From Prevotella sp. (GTDB taxonomy: Bacteria > Bacteroidota > Bacteroidia > Bacteroidales > Bacteroidaceae), in the NCBI GenBank assembly GCA_016291085.1, contig JAEEVW010000007.1, forward strand, positions 45,190 through 109,189: 64,000 nucleotides of DNA, in the 5' to 3' direction. The first letter of the stretch is position 1; each line of letters opens with the position of its first letter. Shown here in pieces: positions 15,263 through 23,813 of the stretch. The notes below the pieces were generated by a model. It had not been told where the DNA came from. It ran no database searches and saw nothing but the letters and a program-made list of their open reading frames with translations. A program made the position numbers and the translations under genes.

Positions 15263-16594
15263 TCAAAAGTTGAGTTCGTGCCCGCGGTAGAACTCAATGA
15301 GCGCCTTCTGGTAAAGGTTCTCGTAGCGAGCCTGGACGAGGTCGGACTCGGACTTCAAATAGTTATTCTTCGACTCGTTGAACTCGGTGATGGTAGCCTT
15401 GCCGTTCTCGTATTTAGCCTGCATCAGTTGGAAGGCATCCTTCGTGCTCTGGAGAGCTTCTTCGGACGACTGTTCCTTCGACTGCGCATTCAGGGCATTG
15501 TAGTACACCTGCTGTATTTCCTTATAGAGCGTCTTCTTCGTGTTGTCGAGCTGCAACTGTTGGTTTTCCTGCTCGATACGGGCATTGCGGATGTTGTTGC
15601 GCGTCTGGAAACGGTTGAAGATGGGCACACTGAGGCTCAGGCCAATGTACTGCGAAAAATTGTTCTTGATCTGAGTGCCAAAGGCATCGCTCTTGAAACC
15701 ACTGGTGGTATAATAGTTGGTGCCGAGGCCACCACTCAGTGATAGCGAGGGAAGGTTGGCTGCCTGCGCAATCTTGATGCTATGCTCAGTACCCTTCAGG
15801 CGAAGTTGCTGGGCAGCAATTTCCGGTTTGACACCCAAAGCCTCAGCGTAGATGGCGTCGGGAGTAAGACCGGATGTTCCGGACAATCCGGTTATTCCGG
15901 AAATATCCGGACGGACAATGGCAAAACCATCTGGCGTAGGCAATTCAAGCAACTGGGTAAGAGAGAGGATGGCCAAACGAGTGTTATTATCGGCCTGCGT
16001 AGCTACGAGCCGGCTGTTAGCCAGCGTGGCCTTCTGCTGCGAGAGTTCGGCTTCGGAGGCCTTGCCGTTGTCAACGAAAGCCTGCAAGCGGGCTACCTGA
16101 GCAGAGTCAATGCCAATCTGGCGCTGGGCGACCTCAGCGATTTCGAGGTCGTAGAGAATCTGAACGTAGGCCTGTGCGACCTGCATTTGGATGTCGTTCT
16201 TAGCTTTCTCGAGATCGGCAGTGGCAGCCTCAAGGTTCAACTGGTTCAGCTTAATCTGATTGGGAATGCGGAAGCCTGTAAAGATAGGCATACTGGTTCC
16301 CAGCTGCAACGACGTCGATGAGGTATTCGTGTTCGAATAGGTATTCGCCGCTGTGAGGCCGCGGCCGAACGAGAAGTTCTGTGAAGCAGATGCGTTGAGA
16401 TCCGGCAGACGTGAATTTTTGGCAGTAGAGAGTTGCAACTCCTGCTGACGACAGGCATTCTCACGCTGTTTGATACTGATGTTGTGCTCTACGGCATAGT
16501 TGCAGCATTCACGCAGAGTCCACTCTTTCTGCTGGGCCGAGGTGGGCTGCGAAAATATCGCAGCAAACAGAACAAAAACTGATATTTTCTTCAT
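15263..16594 (-). CDS. TolC family outer membrane efflux protein
   Basis: 443 aa with signal peptide (to about 20). Two OEP repeats are visible, the first beginning at CNYAVEHNISIKQRE and the second at YAEALGVKPEIAAQQLRLKG, with long helical stretches and GLGTNYY-type strands. It is the last gene of a five-gene leftward operon (ATPase, two permeases, periplasmic adaptor, TolC), which would form a tripartite MacAB-TolC-type exporter across both membranes. The substrate is not evident; members export macrolides, peptides or lipids. Confidence 0.93.
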   Translation of the reverse strand: MKKISVFVLFAAIFSQPTSAQQKEWTLRECCNYAVEHNISIKQRENACRQQELQLSTAKNSRLPDLNASASQNFSFGRGLTAANTYSNTNTSSTSLQLGTSMPIFTGFRIPNQIKLNQLNLEAATADLEKAKNDIQMQVAQAYVQILYDLEIAEVAQRQIGIDSAQVARLQAFVDNGKASEAELSQQKATLANSRLVATQADNNTRLAILSLTQLLELPTPDGFAIVRPDISGITGLSGTSGLTPDAIYAEALGVKPEIAAQQLRLKGTEHSIKIAQAANLPSLSLSGGLGTNYYTTSGFKSDAFGTQIKNNFSQYIGLSLSVPIFNRFQTRNNIRNARIEQENQQLQLDNTKKTLYKEIQQVYYNALNAQSKEQSSEEALQSTKDAFQLMQAKYENGKATITEFNESKNNYLKSESDLVQARYENLYQKALIEFYRGHELNF

Positions 16595-16603
16595 GGTTTT
16601 TTA

Positions 16604-17716
16604 CTATTTATTGTCCTCATCGGCTATTACTTCTGGGCCACGCACCTTATCCTTGGCGGTGAGGCCTTTCTTTATCTCTATGTTCACACCGTCGGAAAGA
16701 CCTGTGGTGACCTGAGTGCGCTCATAGGTCTTTTCCTTGCCATCGCCTTTGACGATATAGACAAAGGTGCTGTCGCCACTGAACTCGATGGAACTCTCAG
16801 GGATGGTGAGCACCTTCTGCGCCGATGCCAGCACAATCTCGGCATTGGCACTATAGCCCGAGCGAATCTTGCCGCCTTCAGACAGTTTTACAGCAGCCTT
16901 GATTTCAAACTGGTTGGCACCGTTCGACTCGACAGCCTTTGGCGAGATGTACTCCAGGCTGGCGTCGAACTTCAGGTCCTGCAAGGCACCAATGGTAATC
17001 TTCATATTCATGCCGCTAACCAACTGGCCAACCTCCGTTTCGTCGATGTTGCCACGGAAGATAAGGTCGTTCATGTTAGCGACGCTGGCGATAGTAGTAC
17101 CATCGTTAAACGTGTTCGACAAGATGACGCTGTTACCGACCTTGACGGGGATGTCAAGGATGACGCCGCTGATGGTCGAACGGATGAGTGTCGACGATGC
17201 CTTTGCATTCGACTTAGACACACCGTCGCGCACCACCTGGAGAGCATCCTGAGCAGCCGAGAGTTCATGTTTGGCCTGATTCAATGCCAGCTTGGATTTG
17301 TCGTGCTCATCGGCCGACACCAGTTTCTGGTTGTAGAGGTTCTCTACACGCTGGAAATCAGTTTCAGACTGCTTCAGATTGATTTCCGCCAGACGGACAC
17401 GCATCTCAGCCGAACTCAACTGGTTCATATCGGGAATGACCTTCACCTTGGCAATCACATCGCCTGTATTCACGTAATCGCCTGGTTCCTTATACAATTC
17501 CGAAATAATGCCAGAGATCTGGGGCTTTACGTTGACCTCGTTGCGAGGCTCAATCTTGCCTGTGATAATCGTTGTCTTCTGGATGTCCTCCATCTTAGGA
17601 GTGAACTCGTTATAAACAACTTCCTTGGGTTGGCTCTTCTGCCAGAGGAACACGAAGGTTCCAATGAAAATCAGCGCGATAATGGCTGCGATGATCAGTT
17701 TTGAATAACGTTTCAT
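16604..17716 (-). CDS. Periplasmic adaptor (HlyD/MacA-like)
   Basis: 370 aa. One N-terminal transmembrane helix (about 7-25), barrel-sandwich half motif GKIEPRNEVNVKPQISGI, a helical hairpin (about 95-160), and the second lipoyl half near STISGVILDIPVKVGN, then beta-barrel strands. It should bridge the inner-membrane ABC permeases and TolC. It sits 9 bp upstream of the tolC-type gene. Confidence 0.93.
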   Translation of the reverse strand: MKRYSKLIIAAIIALIFIGTFVFLWQKSQPKEVVYNEFTPKMEDIQKTTIITGKIEPRNEVNVKPQISGIISELYKEPGDYVNTGDVIAKVKVIPDMNQLSSAEMRVRLAEINLKQSETDFQRVENLYNQKLVSADEHDKSKLALNQAKHELSAAQDALQVVRDGVSKSNAKASSTLIRSTISGVILDIPVKVGNSVILSNTFNDGTTIASVANMNDLIFRGNIDETEVGQLVSGMNMKITIGALQDLKFDASLEYISPKAVESNGANQFEIKAAVKLSEGGKIRSGYSANAEIVLASAQKVLTIPESSIEFSGDSTFVYIVKGDGKEKTYERTQVTTGLSDGVNIEIKKGLTAKDKVRGPEVIADEDNK

Positions 17717-17763
17717 ATCTTTATTTTTTATAGGTTCTTGTAGGGATGTTAGGGAAGGTAGGT

Positions 17764-19011
17764 TTACTCGTCGCGCATGGCGTCAACGGGTTTGATGCTC
17801 ATGGCACGGGCAGCAGGTGCGAGACCTGCGAGGATACCCATCGCCGATACCACGAGGGCTGCAAAGAGCGCCGTCCAGAAACCAATCTGGAAGTGGGCGG
17901 CGAGGATTCCGTCCTCCGTATTTGCCAGCTCCAGCATCTGTAGGATCATAACGGCAAAGAGGATTCCACTCATGCCGGCAACCAGCGTCAGTACGATACT
18001 CTCGGAGATGATTTGCGACAATATCATCTTCGGCGTGGCACCGATGGCTCGGCGGATACCAATCTCTGTGGTACGCTCGCGAACAGTAACCATCATGATG
18101 TTCGACACACCAATGGCGCCAGCCAGCAGCGTTCCGAGACCTACGAGCCAGATGAGGAAGTTAACACCCTTGAAGAGGTTGTCGAGCATCTGGAAGAGCA
18201 CTTCGGTATTGAACACCATAGCTCCCTGTTCGTCGGTAGGATCAATGGTATGAGCACGGGCAACGGTTTCGCGGATGCGGTCGGTGACTTTCGACATAAC
18301 AATGCCAGGACGTCCAGTAACGGCTATCAGGTCAACAGCGTCACCACGATTATAGGCCTGTTGCATGAAGGTCAGCGGCAGAATGACGCCCGTGCCGTTC
18401 TCACCGCTGATATTTACGCCCTCGCTCATATTGTAGTCGACGCCCACTATCTGGTAGTAGATATTGTCGATGCGGATACGCTTACCACAGGGGTCACCGC
18501 CACCTGGAAACAATTCCTTATAGGTCTTCTTCTGGATGACACACACCTTACGATGGTCGCGGATGTCGGCCTCATCAATGAATCGGCCATAGTACATTTT
18601 CGGCTCGTTGACACGCTGGTAGTCGGGCATAGCCCCACTGATACCGACGGTAGCCTTACGGTCGCCGTAATAGGCAGTTCCTCCGTTCGAAAAGAGCAGG
18701 GGCGTGACGACGTCGAGTTCAGGAACGCTGTGGCGTATGCGATCAATGTCTTTATAGTCCATCGACCACATGCGGCCCTTACGGAATCCCTTATATGCCT
18801 TGCTTGTTGGCTGTGCCCATACCAGAGCACTGTTCGTGGCAAATCCTGCAAAATTCTGTTGGAGCAGGTCTTTCAGTCCGTTGCCGCCACCCATCAGTGC
18901 CACGAGCATGAATACACCCCAGAACACGCCGAAGCCTGTTAGGAACGAGCGCGACTTGTTACGCGTCAGCGTGTCAAGGATTTCTCTATATGAATCAATA
19001 TCTATTCTCAT
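17764..19011 (-). CDS. ABC transporter permease, MacB-like (second of two)
   Basis: 415 aa: an N-terminal transmembrane helix (GFGVFWGVFMLVALMGGG), a large MacB periplasmic core domain (about 60-270), then three C-terminal helices of the FtsX fold with VRERTTEIGIRRAIGATP as the coupling motif. It follows the first permease in the operon and differs from it in sequence, so the exporter is likely a heterodimer. Spacing upstream is a CTAG-phased array. Confidence 0.93.
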   Translation of the reverse strand: MRIDIDSYREILDTLTRNKSRSFLTGFGVFWGVFMLVALMGGGNGLKDLLQQNFAGFATNSALVWAQPTSKAYKGFRKGRMWSMDYKDIDRIRHSVPELDVVTPLLFSNGGTAYYGDRKATVGISGAMPDYQRVNEPKMYYGRFIDEADIRDHRKVCVIQKKTYKELFPGGGDPCGKRIRIDNIYYQIVGVDYNMSEGVNISGENGTGVILPLTFMQQAYNRGDAVDLIAVTGRPGIVMSKVTDRIRETVARAHTIDPTDEQGAMVFNTEVLFQMLDNLFKGVNFLIWLVGLGTLLAGAIGVSNIMMVTVRERTTEIGIRRAIGATPKMILSQIISESIVLTLVAGMSGILFAVMILQMLELANTEDGILAAHFQIGFWTALFAALVVSAMGILAGLAPAARAMSIKPVDAMRDE

Positions 19012-19033
19012 AATCTTCCTATTTCTCAGTGTT

Positions 19034-19077
19034 CTAGGATTACCTAGGAGGTCCTAGGATTTCCTAGGTTACTCTAG
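19034..19077 (-). repeat. CTAG array with 10-bp period
   Basis: CTAG at 19034, 19044, 19054, 19064 and 19074; filler is mostly GGATTTC-like. The last CTAG contains the TAG stop codon (minus strand) of the upstream permease. Confidence 0.92.
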
Positions 19078-20315
19078 TCGGCGCGGAGCGCCTCGATGGG
19101 GCGGATGCGGCTGGCTTTGAAGGCAGGAATGAGTCCCGCGATGGTGCCGGCGATGATCATCACCATTGTCGCCTCAATACAAACGTCGATACCGACAGTG
19201 GGATCGAGGAACATCGTAGCCTTGAACAAGCCGGTATCAATGGTCTCATGCCCTATTGTCGCGTCCATGTACTCGTTGGCACAAACGCCCAGCACCATAC
19301 CGATGTATCCAAAGAAGGTGGTGATGATGACACTTTCGATGATAATCAGTTTCAGAATGCTCCAGGGCTTGGCACCGATGGCCTTGCGAATACCAAACTC
19401 GTGAGTACGCTCCTTCACAGTGATGAGCATGATATTCGATACGCCCACGATACCAGAGAGCAATGTGAAGAGTCCAACAATCCAAAGTGCAGTACGGATG
19501 ATGCCTATGCCCTGCTCCATCTGTAGGTTCTGCGTGAAACGGTTCCACAGCCACACGGCATCCTCGTCTTCCGGATGTGCCTGATGTTCTGCATTCAGTC
19601 GGCGGCGATAGTCCTTTTCAAAGTCTTCGTTGGCTTTCTCCGTCGACAGTCCGTGGAAGGTAAACTCTATACGGCCAGCATCGTCCGTGTTTGCACCAAA
19701 AATGCGCTTGATGGCCGTGTAGCTGCTGAACACCTCGGCACGTCCGTTTTCGTTCTCCTTATAAATGCCAACGACCTTGAACGCGAAGTTACCGACATTC
19801 ACGAAGTCGCCAATCTGACATTTCAGTTCCTTAGCCTGTTTGTTGCTGAACACCAGCACTTTGCGGTTTTCCTTCACGTCTATATCATTGATAAAACGTC
19901 CGTGAAGCATCTGTACCTTATTAATCTTCGTATGGTTGGGATAAACGCCGCTGATGGTCGCGCTGATGTATTGCTGTCCGAGACTGATGGTAGCCGACGC
20001 GTTGTATTGCGCACCGACCTCGTCAACATTTTGTGAGAACTCCTTCTCGGTAATCTCCATGTCGCTTTCGTGCAGACGAATATCGCGGCCTTCCTTCAAC
20101 CCCTGATAGGGTTTCGACGTCCAACCGCCGAAAACCACCATCGAACTGCTGAGGAAGCGGTCGCTCTGCTTCACATTGGCATTGATGAGTCCATTGCCAG
20201 CTCCCAGCAGCACGATAATCATGAAGATGCCCCACGCCACAGCGAAACCTGTGAGCGTCGTGCGAAGCTTGTTGCGCCGAGCCGTCGACCATATTTCTGT
20301 TATTATATCACGCAT
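19074..20315 (-). CDS. ABC transporter permease, MacB-like (first of two)
   Basis: 413 aa with the MacB layout: helix 1 near GFAVAWGIFMIIVLLGAG, MacB periplasmic domain, then FtsX-type helices with VKERTHEFGIRKAIGAKP. The N- and C-terminal helices frame a domain of about 230 residues. It is encoded between the ATPase and the second permease. It shares the general family with its neighbour but not close sequence. Confidence 0.93.
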   Translation of the reverse strand: MRDIITEIWSTARRNKLRTTLTGFAVAWGIFMIIVLLGAGNGLINANVKQSDRFLSSSMVVFGGWTSKPYQGLKEGRDIRLHESDMEITEKEFSQNVDEVGAQYNASATISLGQQYISATISGVYPNHTKINKVQMLHGRFINDIDVKENRKVLVFSNKQAKELKCQIGDFVNVGNFAFKVVGIYKENENGRAEVFSSYTAIKRIFGANTDDAGRIEFTFHGLSTEKANEDFEKDYRRRLNAEHQAHPEDEDAVWLWNRFTQNLQMEQGIGIIRTALWIVGLFTLLSGIVGVSNIMLITVKERTHEFGIRKAIGAKPWSILKLIIIESVIITTFFGYIGMVLGVCANEYMDATIGHETIDTGLFKATMFLDPTVGIDVCIEATMVMIIAGTIAGLIPAFKASRIRPIEALRAD

Positions 20316-20322
20316 ATTTCTT

Positions 20323-20362
20323 CTAGTATTTCTAGTAGAACTAGTATGACTAGTGAGGCTAG
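20323..20362 (-). repeat. CTAG array with 9-bp period
   Basis: CTAG at 20323, 20332, 20341, 20350 and 20359, each followed by T or GT variants, between the ATPase stop and the first permease start. Confidence 0.92.
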
Positions 20363-20364
20363 TC

Positions 20365-21084
20365 TTATTTCATCAGTCCTCCACTGCCGAAGGGCGATGC
20401 ATCATGGTTCAGGTTTTCTTCAATCTGTCCAATGATGCCGTCCTTGATGTGTACGATCTTATTGGTCTCGTTGGCCACACCACTCTCGTGCGTCACCACA
20501 ACGATGGTCATACCCTCCTCTTGGTTCAGCTGCTTCAACAGCTGCATCACCTCGACAGAGGTCTTAGAGTCCAAAGCACCCGTAGGTTCGTCAGCGAGGA
20601 TGATTTGGGGCTTCGTAATCAGCGCACGGGCAATGGCCACACGCTGTTTCTGTCCACCAGAAAGCTCGTTGGGGTAATGCTCAGCCCAATCTAGAAGTCC
20701 CAGACGCTCCAGATACTCCAAAGCAAGGGTGTGTCGCTTTTTACGCGACACCCCTTGGTAGAAAAGTGGCAACTCAACATTTTCTACGGCTGTTTTAAAC
20801 GAGATGAGATTAAATGACTGAAAGATAAAACCTATCATGCGGTTTCGATAGTCGGCAGCCTTCGTTTCCGAGAGGTTCCAGATGGGAGTTCCGTTGAGCT
20901 CATAGCTCCCCGAGTCGTAGTTGTCGAGGATGCCCAGGATGTTCAGGAGTGTTGACTTGCCTGAACCCGAGGCTCCCATGATCGAGACGAACTCACCCTT
21001 GGCAATGTCAAGGTTGATGCCTTTCAGCACATGGAGCGGCTGGGCGCCATGATAGGTTTTGTTGATGTCTTGCAGATGGATCAT
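20365..21084 (-). CDS. ABC transporter ATP-binding protein (MacB/LolD type)
   Basis: 239 aa. Walker [11 protein letters not shown]-loop QSFNLI, signature [15 protein letters not shown], Walker [13 protein letters not shown] and H-loop VVTHE are all intact. Opening ([23 protein letters not shown]) is typical of LolD/MacB ATPases. First gene of the tripartite exporter operon, with its promoter 54 bp upstream. Energy source for the two MacB-type permeases. Confidence 0.95.
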   Translation of the reverse strand: MIHLQDINKTYHGAQPLHVLKGINLDIAKGEFVSIMGASGSGKSTLLNILGILDNYDSGSYELNGTPIWNLSETKAADYRNRMIGFIFQSFNLISFKTAVENVELPLFYQGVSRKKRHTLALEYLERLGLLDWAEHYPNELSGGQKQRVAIARALITKPQIILADEPTGALDSKTSVEVMQLLKQLNQEEGMTIVVVTHESGVANETNKIVHIKDGIIGQIEENLNHDASPFGSGGLMK

Positions 21085-21137
21085 AAAAACAATCTTCTTA
21101 CCTTAAAGTTGAACTTAGTTTTGTCAGTTAGACGCTG

Positions 21138-21145
21138 CAAAAGTA
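21138..21145 (-). promoter_or_regulatory. -7 box (TACTTTTG) for the export operon
   Basis: CAAAAGTA on the plus strand, 54 bp upstream of the ATPase ATG. Confidence 0.65.
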
Positions 21146-21218
21146 CAAAAAGTTGCATGACCTGCAAAATATTTGGGATATTCTGCACAGTTCTGTGACG
21201 AATGACAAGGATGAATGC

Positions 21219-21599
21219 TCATTGTTTAACACTCTTTATGTCTTTGTATGCATTTGCTACGTCGTCGATGGTGATGTCGAGCAGCGCCATCTGGCGGAAC
21301 AGTTCGGGCAGTCGCTGCTTCATAAACTCCTGCTTGCGCTCCTTCAGAATCTGCTTCTTGGCACCTGGGGTGACAAAGTATCCCAAGCCACGCTTATTAT
21401 ATATAATGTTCGCGCGAGCCAGCTCGTCGTAAGCCTTGACGGCAGTATTGGTATTTACCTCGAGGAGTACGCTGTACTCACGAACGCTGGGAATGCGGTC
21501 GTCGTCCTTGTATTTGTCGGCGAGGATCTCATCACAGAGGCGGTCGGCCATCTGGATGTAAATCGCTTTATCATTAGTAAAAGTCATACGTTCAACCAT
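21219..21599 (-). CDS. GntR family regulator, YtrA type
   Basis: 126 aa, the short YtrA form: a winged HTH (about 10-80; IPSVREYSVLLEVNTNTAVKAYDEL) with only a brief helical tail. YtrA-type proteins usually repress the ABC transporter genes they travel with. Here it is the last gene of the ABC operon, overlapping the permease gene by 16 bp. A palindromic GTGTGCTA/TAGTACAC site at the operon promoter is its probable target. Confidence 0.9.
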   Translation of the reverse strand: MVERMTFTNDKAIYIQMADRLCDEILADKYKDDDRIPSVREYSVLLEVNTNTAVKAYDELARANIIYNKRGLGYFVTPGAKKQILKERKQEFMKQRLPELFRQMALLDITIDDVANAYKDIKSVKQ

Positions 21600-22462
21600 T
21601 TATTGTTAATAACCTGCATGCGGGTAAACAGCTTATACGAAATCCAATAGTGGATGGGAATGAGGAGCGTAATAGCCGTGTTTAGAATATAGAAGAAGGG
21701 ATGGAATATCGTTGTATAGGTCTTCGTCTTCTCGTCCCAAGTGCCATTTATGAAATCGATGTTGACGCTGTTCCAATCAATCTGGTTCAGGACAATAATC
21801 AGCAGGATGACGACGACGGCAATCGTAGCGCTGGTAAACAGGAACTGCTGGCGACGGAACAGCGTGCCGCCCACAATGTAGAGCGAATGGAAATAGAACA
21901 CCCAATTGAAGAGCATCCAAACCATCTGCCAATGCTCAAAAGCCGGACTATAGATAATACGAGTAAAAATCATAGGGGTTCCCCAGACGATTATACGTCC
22001 CGTCAAGCTGTCGATGAATACGCGTAGGGCGTCAGCCAACACATAGGCGGCAATGGTGAGGACAGCCATCAGCACAATGGAATACAGAAGACTGACGACA
22101 TACTTCTCCAGATTGCTGACTGGCCATAGCAGATAGGCAGAACGCTTGCGCGTATCCTTCATCTGCGAGAACATGAAACTGGCACAAAACAGCATAGCTA
22201 TGCAGAAGAATACGACGCCAAAGACACTCGTCTGTTCCACATGTTGAGTGTAAGTACGAATCAATTCTTCCATCGACCAGCTTCCTTCCTCTATACCTTC
22301 TTCCATTGAATTATAGGAAAATCCCTGCACACGGGTAAAGAACAGGTTAGCCATAAACATGACCAGCGTATAGATGCCGAAGAGGCGAATCCACGACTTA
22401 CGACTTACCAAGAACTGGCACTTCAGTGCCTGCGAAAATCTATTGAAATTAAATGTACTCAT
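21584..22462 (-). CDS. ABC transporter permease (ABC-2-like)
   Basis: 292 aa with about six hydrophobic helices (near 30-45, 95-115, 140-165, 195-220, 225-245, 260-285) and charged loops. There is no recognisable sequence family beyond ABC-2-type membrane subunits. It lies between an ABC ATPase and a YtrA-type repressor, which fixes its role as the membrane part. The spacer in front of it carries a copy of the dispersed GTGAAAA element. Confidence 0.8.
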   Translation of the reverse strand: MSTFNFNRFSQALKCQFLVSRKSWIRLFGIYTLVMFMANLFFTRVQGFSYNSMEEGIEEGSWSMEELIRTYTQHVEQTSVFGVVFFCIAMLFCASFMFSQMKDTRKRSAYLLWPVSNLEKYVVSLLYSIVLMAVLTIAAYVLADALRVFIDSLTGRIIVWGTPMIFTRIIYSPAFEHWQMVWMLFNWVFYFHSLYIVGGTLFRRQQFLFTSATIAVVVILLIIVLNQIDWNSVNIDFINGTWDEKTKTYTTIFHPFFYILNTAITLLIPIHYWISYKLFTRMQVINNKWLNV

Positions 22463-22472
22463 AATTTTTAAG

Positions 22473-22512
22473 GTAAAAGTGAATAGTGAAAAGTGAATAA
22501 TTTGCTTCCGCT
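22473..22512 (+). repeat. Dispersed GTGAAAA / GCTTCCGCT element
   Basis: Copy in plus orientation in the spacer between the ABC ATPase and permease genes, ending TTTGCTTCCGCT. Confidence 0.8.
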
Positions 22513-22524
22513 ATCCATAAATGA

Positions 22525-23370
22525 TTATTTATTCTGTGTCTTATAATTAAATAGAAGTTCGAGGTTCACTTGCGTCTCAGCGGCACCTTCCTGACGACGG
22601 GTGATGACGGCATTGCCCTGAAGGGTAGGCTCTGCGTAGAGCACCGTGTCGTCCATCTCCTGCGGAGTACGGTATTCGAAGGTGTACTGATCCTGAATGT
22701 CCTGCATCGAGGCATTCAGCAACACGCTGCGCTGGTCGAGCATCACGATGTGGTCCAACATCTGCTCTACGTCGTGTACCTGATGGGTAGAGATCATCAC
22801 CGTACGATCCTCCGTCATATTCTGGGCCACCACCTTGCGGAACTGCGACTTCGAGGGGATGTCGAGACCGTTCGTCGGCTCGTCCATCAGCAAGTATTTG
22901 GTATTCGTGGCCATTGCAAACGACATGTAAGCCTTCTTCTTCTGACCCATCGACAGTTCGTTCAGGTGAATGTCGCCCTCCAGTTCGAAGTCGCGCAGAC
23001 AACTGTTCAGCACTTCAGCCGAGAAGTTGGGATAGAACGGACGGTAGAGCTTCACATATTCTGAGAGGCGGATGTTGGGCATCTCGAACTCCTCCGTCAC
23101 AAGAAACAGGTCGCGAAGCAACTCTGGTGTTCGCATGTATGTTGCGATGCCATCGCAAGATACTGAACCAGAGACGGGGCGCAGCAGGCCCGACAACAAA
23201 TAAAGCAGAGTAGACTTGCCCGTGCCGTTCTTGCCCAGCAAGCCGTAAATGCGGTTCTCCTCCAACTGAAGACTGAACCCGTCGAAAACAAGCGCCTTTT
23301 GGCCCTTGTACTTGAAACTGATGTTTTCTACGTTAATCATACGTTTTTTGTTTATGTTTATACTATTCAT
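22525..23370 (-). CDS. ABC transporter ATP-binding protein
   Basis: 281 aa. Walker A GKNGTGKST, signature LSMGQKKKAYMSFAMA and Walker B YLLMDEPTNGLD with the H-loop STHQ. The ATG at 23370 is listed, but ATG 23340 (MINVENISFKYKG) fits the family start better. The signature motif is the SMGQ variant. It drives the adjacent ABC-2-like permease under GntR control. Confidence 0.92.
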   Translation of the reverse strand: MNSININKKRMINVENISFKYKGQKALVFDGFSLQLEENRIYGLLGKNGTGKSTLLYLLSGLLRPVSGSVSCDGIATYMRTPELLRDLFLVTEEFEMPNIRLSEYVKLYRPFYPNFSAEVLNSCLRDFELEGDIHLNELSMGQKKKAYMSFAMATNTKYLLMDEPTNGLDIPSKSQFRKVVAQNMTEDRTVMISTHQVHDVEQMLDHIVMLDQRSVLLNASMQDIQDQYTFEYRTPQEMDDTVLYAEPTLQGNAVITRRQEGAAETQVNLELLFNYKTQNK

Positions 23371-23384
23371 TTTATCCTGTATTG

Positions 23385-23406
23385 GTGTGCTACTTCAATA
23401 GTACAC
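23385..23406. promoter_or_regulatory. Probable GntR/YtrA operator
   Basis: GTGTGCTA, 6 bp, TAGTACAC: arms match at 7 of 8 positions. It overlaps the expected transcription start just after the -7 box. Confidence 0.6.
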
Positions 23407-23408
23407 TG

Positions 23409-23416
23409 CAAAGGTA
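23409..23416 (-). promoter_or_regulatory. -7 box (TACCTTTG) for the GntR-controlled ABC operon
   Basis: CAAAGGTA on the plus strand, next to the palindromic operator. Confidence 0.72.
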
Positions 23417-23574
23417 GGGTTTATTTCCTTTCCATCCAAACTTTTTCGCTATTATTTTTCGTTTTAACGCAACTTTAACATTTCCACCTTATTTAATATA
23501 TAATATGGGCGAGCCTCGTGGCCTTTCGCATTTCTCCTCATAGGTAATTCAGTTTTTAGGAACCAAATGTTATA
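23417..23574. other. Gene-free stretch, nothing recognised
   Basis: AT-rich upstream DNA of two divergent units. I see no ORF, hairpin or repeat here apart from possible promoter -33 regions. Confidence 0.6.
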
Positions 23575-23658
23575 TTTCAAAGTTTGGTATGTGTGTTTCA
23601 AAGTTTGGGATATACGTTTCAAATTTTAGGATGTAGGTTTCAAAGCCTGCAATATAAA
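23575..23658. repeat. Four 21-bp direct repeats (TTTCAAA...)
   Basis: TTTCAAA begins at 23575, 23596, 23617 and 23638, exactly 21 bp apart; units 1 and 2 share TTTCAAAGTTTGG, which contains the palindrome CAAAGTTTG. They lie about 110-190 bp upstream of the kinase -7 box. Confidence 0.85.
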
Positions 23659-23765
23659 TAATCTGCTATACTAAAGGAAAATGTCTTTAAAACCTAAACA
23701 AATGTTAATCATGGGGCGTTTGTATATTATTGCATAAAATATTTGAAGAATAAGTGTAAAAACAC

Positions 23766-23773
23766 TACCTTTG
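23766..23773 (+). promoter_or_regulatory. -7 box (TACCTTTG) for the histidine kinase
   Basis: Canonical box 41 bp before the kinase ATG. Confidence 0.72.
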
Positions 23774-23813
23774 CATCACCGAACCATAAACGGTAAACAA
23801 AAGAACTATCAAT

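Noticed and set aside
18013..18942. 309-aa plus-strand ORF opposite the ABC permease
   Set aside because: Antisense shadow of a well-supported MacB-type permease; no promoter.
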